NCBI RefSeq assembly: GCF_035594125.1
Contig: NC_087192.1
Location: 1,931,001-1,995,000, forward strand
Source of the DNA: Scylla paramamosain
Lineage: Eukaryota; Arthropoda; Malacostraca; Decapoda; Portunidae
Reading direction: 5' to 3'
Length of the DNA: 64,000 nt
The notes beneath the pieces were generated by a model. It made no database searches. It was not told where the DNA came from and saw nothing but the letters and a program-made list of their open reading frames with translations. A program made the position numbers and the translations under genes. Positions 53,149 to 64,000 of this stretch are shown in pieces. Every line of letters begins with the position of its first letter. Positions within the stretch are counted from its first letter, which is position 1.

Positions 53149-54147
53149 TGGGTTACAATAAGCTGGCCTGGTTTCCGTGCAGTCCCTTCACATCACGAAC
53201 ACTTGCCGCAGTGCTCGGGGGTCCTTGCTTGCCCCAACACACGCCTTGCTGCCACACTCACGGGTCTTCCCCATCGCACTCTTACGTGTCTATCTCGTGG
53301 TTTAATGATATCCTCACATCGTACACGTGTTCTTGGCACAGTGGGGTCAGCGCCAAGGAAGGTACATTTCACATGGGATGAAAACGCATCCAAACATACA
53401 CTCACGGTCCTTCCTCTCTGCCAATCGTCCATCAACTGCGCGGTGCTCCGCTGATCATCGGCCTCCGCGCACCTCCATCCTGACGCTCGCATTCCCGCAA
53501 ACCAAATTAATTAACTTCTTTAATCAAGTACCACAGATGCAAAAGCATGTCACTGATTAAAATACGATCAAAACAACCTGATGCAAGTCTGGAATAAGCA
53601 GTTGCATGTAGTTGGGTCTTCGGCATCAGCCTTGAGGTGCACGTGCACACGCTCCTTGCTACAGCGGTGGCACATTCATTTCAACATTGGTTGGATTATT
53701 TCTCACTTTTGAATTGTGTGTTTTGTAGGTATTCTTCCACACTGTCTCCATCCTCTTGATGAGGTTATAGACACCGACTGATTTTTTCTCCTCACGTCAT
53801 CCAGAGGCACTCTAGGAGAGGTGTTTCCTCAACGAGCATCTGTTCATTCATGGAAACTCAGCTTGCCCTCTTACACCCCCTCCGTTTTTTTTTTTTTTTT
53901 TTTTCAATAGTGGCGTAGTAGGTGTGTTTACACTCACCCTCCAATACCGATGAATAAAATATTTCTCTTGCCTTCTAATCCATTAAATAATACCAAAAAC
54001 CAAGTTTTTCCTCGTTGGGTTTTCCGTATTATCTGTTTATTTTACGTTATCTATAAATAATTACATTTTTTCTTTGTAGCTGATATAGGAAAATATTTAT
54101 TAGGATTTTTCTTAATAGTCTGTCTCATTTCTTATTGTAAACATTAT

Positions 54148-54151
<4 letters not shown>

Positions 54152-54189
<38 letters not shown>
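54152..54189. repeat. (AC)n microsatellite followed by (ATTC)n
   Basis: AC run, then four 'attc' units. Confidence 0.9.
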
Positions 54190-54191
<2 letters not shown>

Positions 54192-54952
54192 CATTCATTC
54201 ATTCATTCATTCCAAACATTTAGCATGTATGGTACAACATGGGATAAGTGAATGAAGAGATAAATAATAAAGAAAGAAAGGAAGGAAGAAAAGAAAAGAA
54301 GAGATAAAAAGATCAATAAGAGAAAGAAGATTCTGTAAACTATGAAAGATTCGTAAGGGCCTCGAAACAGCAAATGCTCGAGACAAGCTTGTTATTGAAC
54401 CACTAATTCCTGGAGATCAAAACAAACACCTGCACTCATTTCCACACCCAGCCATGATACCAATCAGTGGACTTAGCACACCTCAGCTCCTCCACGCCTT
54501 TCGCTCCAGCTGATGTCCTGCAGCTGGTTTACGTACGTAGCTTAGTTCATGCGAGGGAGAAGAGCCACAAACAGTAGCTTAACAGCCCACACTCAATATT
54601 CAAGTAATGCCGGGCACAATATTTAATGAAAATGCGTATATATGATGTGTGTTAAGAGTTAGTACCAAAGATGTAATTGTGTGTTAATTCTGTAATGTTC
54701 AGAATACATCATCTCCACTTTCCCCATGACATATTTGTTTCCAGGAAAGTAATGCAGATATTCATGAATTATAGAACCTTTCTCTCATCCTTAAAAAAAA
54801 AAAAAAAAAACTGCCGGTGAATTCGTCAACATACATGTGAATACATAATTCTTTCAGTGTATTATGTGTTTTGTTCACCTATTCCCTCACTTGCTCCATT
54901 GTAGAATGATTTCTTTTCGAGTTTTAAACGAATATAACTAATGAAAGTAATC

Positions 54953-55083
<131 letters not shown>

Positions 55084-55416
55084 TTTTATTATTTATTTAT
55101 TTATTTTTTTTTTACAGGCATGTGAAACAACCCTCAATAGCTGTGAGGGTTGACCTCTACCGGTGACTCCGTTGTTGCGTCGCTCTTATTCACTCACTCA
55201 CTCACTCACTCAGTCAGTCAGTCAAGCACTCACCGATGATCCAGTAAAAACAAGGTGTGTATTACATTCCATAATCTTTACCGACGCCATTTCCAACTGC
55301 GTATGTATGACACCACACCATTACTGGTGGCAAATGGCAGTAGTATTAGTGGTGGTAGTGGTAGGAAACTGACAGTGATGGCAGATGCAATAGTAACGGT
55401 AGTGACTGACAGCTGT

Positions 55417-55673
<257 letters not shown>

Positions 55674-56359
55674 GGTCCTCTAGTCCTCGTCGGCTGCCGG
55701 TCGCACCTCTCTGCATCACGCCAGCGAGGGAGTGGAAAGTTTACTTTGATTTGTTTCCGATGCATCAGGTTGCGAAGGTTGACTCACTGATGACCCCCGC
55801 GACCTCAGGCAACGGCGGCGGCGGTGATGCTGTGGCGGCGTGGGGAGTCTGCTGCCTCAGCCGCCCCCTGCTCCTCACACTGATTGTTCCATCACGCAGC
55901 TTGCAAGTCTCCGTTATGGGGAGTGACAGTCAATGAGAGCGGATGATTAGTGAGAGTCGTGGGAGAGGTCCTGACATTGTTGTGATCCAAAGCTACGTAA
56001 TCGAACTTAACCTTGCATTGCGGTATAAACTGAATGTCACATGGGAGAGGTGTTAATTTTTTGTCTGATACATGCCTTCAGTAACTTAGGTGATATAAAA
56101 TAACTAAATACTTTGTTAAAAATGTTAGTGGGATTAGATGAAAAAAAGTGTCACGTGTAGAGTTTGTGGAAATGTGGGAAGTGTTGTTATTCCGTAAAGA
56201 AAGGAGAATGACGCACGGTGGGGAGTGGGAGAGGACGGGGTGGTGAATGGATACGACAAAGGAAAACAGCAGTAGCAAGGAAGAGAGGAAAGGAGAGCCA
56301 CGAAGCAGGAAAATGTATAAGAATGAAAATCGAACGTAGCCCCACACGGCGTCTCAAAA

Positions 56360-56660
56360 TCACGAGTAATGCAAGAGTTGACCACTGTCTGCACTCATTC
56401 ATTCCTATCACTGGTCAACTATGCCCGTTCCTATTTTTCTCCTTACTACTATCTAAATGGTTTCAAAAGAGGATATCAAAAAATCTCCGGTATTTTTTTC
56501 TACTTTGACTTTTGAGAGCAGCAAATTGAGTGGGCTTTTTTGTTTTGTTTTTTTGTTCATATTCACTTTTTCTTTTAACCTATTATTCTCATTATTATTT
56601 TCATTGCCCCTTGCCCAGCCTCCTTGGCACAATTTTTTTTACAATAACCTCTCTAATATT
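56360..56660 (+). pseudogene. LINE reverse-transcriptase C-terminus and 3' tail
   Basis: The plus strand reads NARVDHCLHSFIPITGQL, close to the NARVNQYLHSFIP.TG.LWN block near the end of a decapod jockey-like ORF. It is followed by decayed tail wording (cccttgcccagcctccttgg). No longer coding. Confidence 0.65.
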
Positions 56661-56818
56661 AAAATTAATATTAATTAGTGATATAGTCAGTGGGAAGCAG
56701 CAGCGCGAGACATCTATGCCGCAAGTCATTAATAATTTAAAAGAAAATGCTACAGTATGGTTGACGTGATGCTCTACATTTATCTAGCCACCTGGCTTTG
56801 CTGTCTGCTCCCTCTCTC

Positions 56819-57245
56819 ATAAGAACATAAGAAATAAGGGAAACTGCAAGAAGCCATCAGGTCTACACGTGGCAGTCCCTGTATGAATCATACTTACCTT
56901 TTTCCACCTATCATCCCCTTCCATAAATCCGTCTAATCTTCTCTTGAAGCTCCCTAATGACTTACCACTAAACTTGATTACGGAGTCCGTTCCATTCATC
57001 TACCACTCTATTTGAGAACCAGTTTCTTCCCATCTATTTTTTTAAACCTAAACTTCTCAAGCTTGAAACCGTTATTTCTTGTACTATCCTGGTTACTGAT
57101 CCTAAGAATTTTGCTTATGTCCACCTTGTTATAACCTTTATACCACTTAGACTTCTATCAGGTCCCCTCTTAACCTACGTCTCTCTAAAGAACGCAAATT
57201 TAACAGCTTCAATCCCGTTTCTCATAATACATGATTAAAAGTCTG
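56819..57245. repeat. Dispersed interspersed repeat
   Basis: The block beginning aagaacataagaaataaggg and containing 'aagccatcaggtctacacgt', 'tgaatcatacttacc' and 'acttctatcaggtcccctc' has the wording of a repeat I recall as widespread in decapod genomic DNA. The class (SINE-like or LINE tail) is not clear from a single copy. Confidence 0.5.
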
Positions 57246-58419
57246 TCCCCCTTTGCTTTAAGAAGAAAAAATAAATAAAATATACCAAACCAGTAATCCA
57301 GACAAATTACCACACACTTACACATTCACACTTAGTTCCCCTACCCCAAAAATAATAAAAAAAAAAATCACTGCTTTTACTACTACTACTACTACTACTA
57401 ATAATAATAATAATAATAATCTAAATGAGTAGAAGCGCCTGACAGCTGTGAAAATCGTCCACCTACGCCGTTTTCTATCACATGTTATGCATGCACGGTT
57501 ATGTTATGCATGCACGGTTATTTTTCCTATCACATAATCAGCCTGTGTAGCGGTTTTTCTTACCTCAGCAGGTGGGCGAGCATAAACTTGATTAGATGCT
57601 TCTGGGCAGGCTACGTGACAGAGTGCCGTCACTTAGTGGGGGAGCGAGGGAGTCAAAAGAAGTGCCAGATATCAGAGATCGAATGGCACTGTTACGCGGG
57701 GAGTGTGTAAGGTAAAGTAAGGGTAAAGTAAGCAGCAAATGAACAAAAAGGAGAAAAAAAAGGAAGTAAAAAAAAAAAAATAGGAGGGTGGAATAAGTTA
57801 AGAGGAAAAGGGGGAGTGGGAGGGTGACTTTGATGGAGAATATGGATATCATGAAGGAATGAGGTGATTTTCTTTAAGGACAGTGTTTAACCTGGGATGC
57901 TGAAGTAAATTTCTTGGGGTGTTGGAAATGCTGTATATATGGCGACACAGTGAAAGAATCAATTCATATATTCGATGGCGCCTTAACGGGAGAAGTACAA
58001 CAATCACACAGCAAAGGGTAATTCCCAAAGAAACACTGTTTATTACACTACAGTAATAACATCCCATACAATTTTTTTTTCTTTCAACAGTTTTCTCAAC
58101 AATTCAACTTGCTTTAAATTATTCTTCCTTCCATTGATACAACACCAAATTCACACACACACACGCACACACACACACACACACACACGCAGCACAATAC
58201 ACATGTCCTATTTCCAAAACTCTTTCCCTGAAAAAAAAAAAAAAGGAAAAAGAAAAAAACACTTCATAAAATACTGTACAACTCCCTACCAGCACAAACA
58301 TTACAGGCTAGAAAACTGAATAAGTGCAGATCTTGGAATTTGATATTGGGGAGGACAAGACAGTAAAATTTTTCTCCTTATCTATCCATATATACATCTA
58401 TCTCATCTTTCACTGCCCA

Positions 58420-58890
58420 AACCAATGCCCTGAGAAAACAGTTCGTTACTTTTCTTACCAATCACTACTAGTACAGGCAATACATACAAGGAATACAAGC
58501 TGGAACAAGCATCATAGGTTTGTGGCTTTGGTGGATTGAGGTTAAATTTACAAGTAATACCCTGAAAACCGTCCACCATTTAACTTACAAACCATTACAG
58601 ACAACGCATTACAAAGAATACAAACTGGGACAAGCGCCTTAGTTTTCTAGCTTTCATGAAGCGAGGATACCTTTCCTTCATAAGTAACTCCCTGAAAACC
58701 GTCCATTAACTCCTAAGCCATTACCGTCACATGCGAAACGTAAATAGAATTATAGGTACACAAGTTATTACGATACTTTTCTTTCTTTTCTACCTGTCTT
58801 TACACAGGCATTTTCATTACCTAATTTAACGCTTAGTTTTTGGCTTTGGTATGCTGAAACGATTGGCAGTAAGTTTATAGACACTACTCT
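58420..58890. repeat. Diverged tandem repeat, period about 132 bp
   Basis: Units start near 58428, 58560 and 58693 with ccctga(g)aaaac(c)gtc. Units 1 and 2 share 'aatacaa(g/a)ctgg(a/g)acaagc' and 'tttgtggcttt / ttctagctttc' words; unit 3 shares the start and the 'ttggctttgg' part. A partial fourth copy may precede 58428. Confidence 0.5.
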
Positions 58891-59326
58891 TTGCTGAACT
58901 TTTTATCTTTACGTACGATGATCAGAAGTAGAACAAACATTATTCTGTCTTTCACCCTTGTTGGTAAGCTTGTTCCACCCTTACGAACGATGAGAGGTAG
59001 AATAACGTTGAATTCACTTTCCACCGAGTGGAGCGTATTCCTTCCATCTCAAGTATCCTGATGAGCTGACAGTTTCGCTACAAAACTTACCAACTAACAA
59101 ACTATTATTAAACCAGAGAACTTAAGACTGAGTGAACACGCAAAACACAGTGGAGGTGTGTGAGACGTGCTAAACAACTGATGCCCTTGACATGACGTAC
59201 CCATACACTGGCACAAGTTAATGTGCTTCTCTTTTTACTGAGAGCGACGCCTAGTCAGGGGCGACAGGCAGCTTGGTTCAATCGGCACGCCTTGGAGCGT
59301 CAGGTCAATGCCTCACCAAGGACGTC

Positions 59327-59887
59327 TCATCGCTGCCATGCGCTGAGAACCTTCCGAAAAATATCGTTCGTGAGCCATGCTGGAGTGATATCAGTAGTCA
59401 GCATGCAGTGTCGCGCAGCCGGGGTATTTACTGGCGGCGTCCTAAACGGTAACACGTACGACCTACACCCAGGCGCCAGGGTAAGGTTCAAGTAGAGGTT
59501 GGATACACGCGCTGCCATCACGAGGTAGTTAGTGCTCGTTTCCCAGTGTTGACCTTCACACGCCAGACTGTTTGATGTGGGTGTTTGATCAAAACACCAG
59601 GGTGAGGGTCGGAGCTGGTTAGTGGCGAGCATACGCATGGTTCCCGAGGTGGCACTGGTGCGTGGTGGTGTGGTCAGGGGGGGGGTGAGAGGAGCAGGGG
59701 GAAGGCCAAACACCGTCAGCATTTGCTCCCTCGACACATCCGCTGATTGACTGCAATACAGCGAGCGATACGTCCGTCCATTCCACTCACTTGCAAAATA
59801 TGTGATGGGGAAAAAAAAATAGTAGCTTCCTGCCGCATCGTGACCCAAGCGCGCATGGTTAAGCTTGTTGACGTCGTCCTTCCACAC
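59327..59887 (-). other. Unexplained 186-codon open frame
   Basis: A minus-strand frame without simple repeats, and with more G+C than its flanks, contains NGRTYRSLYCSQSADVSREQ, SPWCFDQTPTSNSLACEGQH and SYVLPFRTPPVNTPAARHC. I recognise no domain. No phase-compatible link to the neighbouring receptor gene was found. It could be a fragment of an unknown mobile element or a single-exon gene. Confidence 0.3.
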
Positions 59888-60204
59888 AGCAGCATCAAGA
59901 TCCTTATGTCACCAATGTAAACTCTTGAGAGTCTACATTGTTATTGCAGCTCATGAACGTGTCCCTCATTCTCCTCCCTCTCTTCTGATTCTTCTGAGGA
60001 TTTCTGATCACTTATGGGTGAAGACCGAACATGTAGTGGAAGGATAATCAATGTTTCTAAGTAGGAGAAATGTAACATTCGAACATGGGGACAACAGTTG
60101 TGGATGCGAGAAAGGGAAGTTTTTATGACACATGAATGGTGTACGAGAGACACAGGGGAAGTGTTGGCGGTACAGAGGAACAAGAAATGAAATGAATCAC
60201 AGCA

Positions 60205-61196
60205 TCACTCTGGGGGTTCACGATTCTTACCCCTCGGTGGAGTCTCGGGGCAGCATGGTGGCGTGTCTGCGTCATCTGTTTCCTCACGTCTCGCTCTCCT
60301 GCTTCCGTCGTGCGGTGACTGTGTTGTGCTGCCCGCTGCGTCTCCAGAGGTTTCTAGGTGACTGCTGGAATCATACAATGGGACGTCATCGTCTGGGGCG
60401 ACCACAGGCTGGGAGCTGATGCCTGGAGGTGACGGCGTAACCTGCGTGGCACCCTCCGTTGGCCCCTTGGCCTTGACCTCGCACCCCGCCAGCCCCACAC
60501 TGATGGCGGGTGTGCTCGTCCCTCCTTCCTCCTCCTTGCCTTTCCATTCCCCTCCCATGGGTAAATATCCACTCCCCTCTTCTTCCTTGTCACTCAGCGA
60601 CTGCGCGTCACTTACCTGAACAGAGACTCTGGGCTCCAAGTTCACATACTCCCTGGCAGGCCCGCTTGACGGCGAGAGCCAAGCCGACTCTTGAACGGAC
60701 ATGTCCAGGTATTTGTCCTTTGAATGCCTGGAGCGAGAACCGCGAGCAGCGGGCGACGCTTCATGGATGACGGCCTGATGGAGGCTGAACGACAGCTCCC
60801 GCGGCCTCCCCGCTGCCCTCAGGTCTGCGTCGAGGGGCGTGCCTGCTGAGCTGTGGTCCTGAGGGCTCGTCACCCTCTCGCCGCACAGGAAGTTGGTGCC
60901 TCTGAGAAAGAGGTTTCTGGGCCTCCGAGCACCGGCGGGAGCATTGCTGCCGCAGCGGGCGTACAGCGGCAGGTCTCGGCGCGCTTGAAGAATGGGGTCC
61001 GTGGAGGCTGGCAGCAGGTCGGCGGGATCTAGGGGCACCACTGTGCTTGTCGTCTGGGACCACAACGACCCTCCGCGGCCACGAAACTCAGAGTTGTAGT
61101 CTTTCGTGGCATCGTCTCTCTTGCCGGTCTTGGAAGACGGCAGTCTGCACGCCATCAGCCCGCTCATACAGCCTCCCTCCTCGCCGCCCACGCCTT
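60205..61196 (-). CDS. Receptor 2 last exon, cytoplasmic tail
   Basis: 329 codons and stop. Starts GVGGEEGGCMSGLMACRLPS; motif order is KYLDMS, EYVNLE, GYLPMG, LYDSSS. Acceptor ggtgcag, phase 1. G+C content and CG dinucleotides are markedly higher than in the surrounding DNA, typical of a real coding exon here. Confidence 0.82.
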
Positions 61197-61734
61197 CTGC
61201 ACCAAACACAGGCAAGAGTAACAATACACCATCTTCGCTCACACGTACTCCCCAGCTCACGAGGAAAAGCCACCTCCATACACATCAGGTGAAATTCAGT
61301 ACATTTGTTATCCAGCCTTCATGAATCTAAGGTCATCACATTCACAGGGGTGCCGTGACTCACCGTTGTGGGAGGCGGCAGGGCCCGGGGTGGAGAAGAG
61401 CGGGTGATGAGGCAAGCACCAGCACGGCGCCCCGCTGCCGCCCCAGTACAGCACTAGACTCACCGCGCTCTGCCACACAGGGAAGGAAATATTAACCTTC
61501 ACTGTAACAAAAACTTTAGATTTTAGAGCCTTGACTTTACTTAGCAAGACTGTCAGATGTCAGACACCTGTAAGGAATATAACACATACTTGATGTACCG
61601 CCACCTGAAATGGTAAGGAAGACAACTCAAAATGACGCAAGACTGAGGAAGTTTTAGACAAATACAGCGAGTCTGCAGTAAAGTCTGGTTTAAATCTTAT
61701 AACGAAATGAAAATAACCGAACGTTTTCTTTGTG

Positions 61735-61792
<58 letters not shown>

Positions 61793-62842
61793 CTGCGTGC
61801 AGTAGAAGTAGAGGGGGAGAACAAAGGAGCAACAATAAAAAAATAAATAAATAAATAAAGTAAAAAACAAAATAAATAAATAATAAATAAATTAATAAAT
61901 AAATTCATTCATTCATTAGATAAAAAAAGGACACAGGCGGGCCAGACACTAATAGAGACGGACAGACAAGCGATCAAACTAACTGACGATACAAACAATG
62001 AACGAGACAGGAGTAGGAAAAAGTCAGGTGAGGATGATAAAGAAAATCATAGTGACAGTTAGGTATAGTTGATTAGTTTGTTTGTTAATTAGTTGTTAAC
62101 TTCGTTGGTGAGTTTTCAGATCAGTTATTTATTAATGAGTTAATTAGGTTAAGTTGGCAAGTTAGTCATTAATTAGGTAGTTGATAAAGTGTGCTAGTTT
62201 GTTAGTTTATTTACTAGCTGATTGATTTAGTAATATAATTAGCTGGTTAGGTAATTTAGTTAACGAGTTTATTAAGTTACTCAGTTTGTTAGCTTATTAA
62301 CCACAGACAACACTTAACATGGCATACGTGCAAGCTCCAAAAAGAATAGCATAATGATATATACACACGTAAACTCTAAAATCTATGATCTAACAGCAGT
62401 AAGAAAAAAAAAAAAAATGACGGACCGGAGATTACTAGAACTCGAGGAGTCACGTACCGCCCTACAGCTCAGTGTCAGGCAGTGCTAGCTTAGGTAAGGT
62501 TAGGTTAGGAAGGGACGAAGGACCCAACTATTTTAAACACCCTCTTGTGGATTCTTTTTTTCAATGGCGTTTATTAACAAGCTTCTAAATCATTTGTTAA
62601 AAATTCATCAGAACCTGACTAATTATCTCTGTAGCTCTTTGAAAGTAATCCTGCAATCACAGAGGTTTCCATAATACGGGACTCAGACACAAGTCCATGC
62701 TGAAGATGGACCCACGACTACCTGCATGAGGGAGGCGGCGCAGAAGAGATATCGGCCGACCTGGTGGTGCAGGAAAAGGCTGCTGGCCAACACCATCCAT
62801 TCCATCGCCAGTAACGCCGTCAGTTGGGCCACGCGTCTTCTC
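60205..62842 (-). CDS. C-terminal part of a multi-pass receptor (TM6-TM7-like) with a long tyrosine-motif tail; 5' part outside the window
   Basis: Seen: three phase-linked minus-strand exons, 62722-62842, 61364-61469 and 60205-61196, ending TAG or equivalent stop at 60205. The first gives RRRVAQLTALLAMEWMVLAS and RYLFCAASLMQ; the second completes SAVSLVLYW and a Cys/Pro-rich juxtamembrane part (CWCLPHHP). Two hydrophobic segments separated by about ten residues, the second with S-L-M-Q at a splice junction, recall TM6-loop-TM7 and the N-S-L-Q-G word of family-B2 GPCRs. The tail of about 330 residues is rich in Ser, Pro and Glu and holds YLDM, YVNL, YLPM and YDSS. Known: YxxM binds PI3-kinase p85 SH2 domains when phosphorylated, and YxN binds Grb2. 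The GPCR assignment is inference; the coding status is strong. Confidence 0.7.
61364..61469 (-). CDS. Receptor 2 exon, TM7-like segment
   Basis: Encodes SAVSLVLYWGGSGAPCWCLP and HPLFSTPGPAASHN. Acceptor gtggcag, donor gtgagt, phase 0 in and 1 out. Confidence 0.75.
61738..61790. repeat. (GT)n microsatellite
   Basis: In the receptor 2 intron. Confidence 0.95.
62490..62509 (+). repeat. Short TTAGG-like run
   Basis: Four successive five-base units, three TTAGG and one TAAGG. TTAGG is the arthropod telomere repeat, but four units can arise by chance. The flanking 62040-62310 is low-complexity GTTAGTT-like DNA. Confidence 0.35.
62722..62842 (-). CDS. Receptor 2 exon, TM6-like segment
   Basis: Forty full codons. 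The acceptor ends a short (TG)n tract (gtgtgtgtag), so the repeat supplies its upstream tract. Donor gtagtc. Phase 2 in, 0 out. Confidence 0.72.
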
Positions 62843-63190
62843 CTACACACACACACACACACACACACAAGGAAGGAAATAATTACATGGTCAGTATCAA
62901 AATTCTTTTGTGTGAGGCAGTAGACACTTGCCGAAACGATAATTACTTCCCTTAGTGTCTCACAACACAAGGGGGCAGTCACAGCCTGCCCTCTAAAGAC
63001 AACTTTCTTCCTTCACACAAAACTACAAGCACCTAATTACACACACACACACCCTTCACTCAAAATTCAAAATTATCTTGGCGACTCCTACACCAGCCTC
63101 AGAGTCCCCATCTGGGGAGGGGATCATAAATGTCCCAAAGTCAGACTGCTCTTCTGGTATCGGCCCTAAGTGTCTTGGCACCCCATCAAC
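62843..63190. other. Intron of receptor 2, no other feature seen
   Basis: Holds the (AC)n run next to the exon acceptor. No further exon could be supported up to the LINE fragment. Confidence 0.4.
62845..62869. repeat. (AC)n run at a splice acceptor
   Basis: On the coding strand it is the (GT)n run immediately before the acceptor of the TM6-like exon. Confidence 0.9.
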
Positions 63191-64000
63191 TTTTTCATTA
63201 ACTTCTGCAACATTCGCGGTCTTTCAATCTGTAGAACAAAACCTCTCCTTTACTAAACCTCATCTTCTTTTCCTCACTAAAACTATCTAAAGTTTTTAAA
63301 TTTATTTTCAACAGGAATATTCTTAACATCTATCTGATCGCTAGTATGGGTTCTGTCAAGGCCATTCTACTGGTGATCTTCTGGCTTTCCTTACCGAGTC
63401 TTGGTCATCCTCTTTTAGAGATTTTTCGCTGTTGTCTTACACACATCAAAAGCTTTTGATAGAGTTTGGCACAAAGCTTTGATTTCCAAAATACCCTCCT
63501 ACGGTTTCTATCTTTCTCTTTGTAACTTCATCTCAAGTTTCCTTTCTGACCGTTCTATTGCTGATGTGGTAGACCGTCAGTGTTCTCCTAAATCTGTTAA
63601 CAGTGGTGTTCCTCAGGGTTCTGTCCTGTCACCCACTCTCTTCATTAATGATCTAAACCAAACTTCTTGTCCTATCCACTCCTACGCTGATAATACCACT
63701 CTTCACTTTTCCATGTTTTTTCGTCGACGTCCAACCCTTCAGGAAGTAAACAGTTCACGCAGGGAAGCCACAGAACGCCTGACTTATGATCTCTCTAAAA
63801 TTTCTGACTGGGGCAGAGCAAACTTAGTATTGTTCAGTGCCTCAAAACTCAATTCCTCCATCTAACAACTAGACACAACCTTCCAGACAACTATCCACTA
63901 TTCTCCAATGACACTGAACTGTCCCCTTCTACACTGAACATCCTCAGTCTGTCCTTTACTCATGATCTAAACAAGAAACTTCACATTTCATCTCTAGCTA
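63190..64000 (+). pseudogene. LINE endonuclease-reverse transcriptase remnant, runs off the window
   Basis: Plus-strand frames begin with a NFCNIRGLS-type start of the endonuclease, then jump to the reverse transcriptase: KAFDRVWHKALISKIPSYGF, SFLSDRSIADVVDRQC, then SGVPQGSVLSPTLFINDLN and HSYADNTTLHF. Y-A-D-N replaces the catalytic Y-A-D-D, and there is a frame change near 63450, so it is inactive. Deletion has joined the two domains. It lies in an intron of receptor 2. Confidence 0.85.

Noticed and set aside
60419..60770. Plus-strand open frames opposite the receptor 2 tail exon
   Set aside because: Shadows of a GC-rich coding exon on the other strand; the minus frame has the splice sites and the tyrosine motifs.
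62040..62310. GTTAG-rich stretch as an interstitial telomere
   Set aside because: Units are irregular and mixed with TTAATT words; it is better described as low-complexity DNA.

Overview
This window is arthropod nuclear DNA, most likely from a decapod crustacean. It has short coding exons with GT..AG introns, very dense and long dinucleotide repeats (the listed tracts sum to about 4 kb), and decayed non-LTR retrotransposons whose reverse-transcriptase wording I associate with crab and shrimp genomes. A brachyuran crab is my best guess, but that is inference. Exon models were built by hand from reading frame, splice dinucleotides and intron phase; no alignment was run.

Layout. (1) 3660-11080, minus strand: an 11-exon class-III PLP enzyme of the ethanolamine-phosphate phospho-lyase / phosphohydroxylysine phospho-lyase family. 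(2) 14833-17082, plus strand: the complete three-exon gene for Sm protein F (SNRPF), whose first coding exon holds only the ATG. (3) 24300-53148, minus strand: a 20-exon gene for a secreted-signal, single-pass membrane protein of about 1,058 residues. Its ectodomain is that of an adhesion GPCR (EGF-like modules, possible SEA region, two Ig-like domains, HormR, GAIN, GPS). The seven-helix bundle is replaced by one helix and a 144-residue tail with tyrosine motifs. (4) 60205-62842, minus strand: the 3' end of a second membrane receptor gene that begins beyond the right edge. It shows two last hydrophobic segments resembling TM6-TM7 of a family-B2 GPCR and a long tail with YLDM, YVNL and YLPM motifs.

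Genes 3 and 4 lie head to tail on the same strand, and both carry YxxM-type tails. They may be diverged tandem relatives, one of which has lost helices 2-7. This is the most interesting point of the window. Genes 1 and 2 are housekeeping-type genes transcribed away from each other.

Mobile DNA. At least two LINE families are present as fragments inside introns and intergenic DNA, some on each strand. There is a pogo/Tigger-like element whose transposase start runs into a (GA)n tract, a 474-bp TA-flanked MITE, and a decayed copy of a dispersed arthropod protein-coding repeat. There are also two old, diverged tandem arrays. Microsatellites touch splice sites in several places; the clearest case is a lyase intron whose 5' splice site is the first unit of a (GT)n tract. 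I saw no tRNA, rRNA, CRISPR array or prokaryotic gene.
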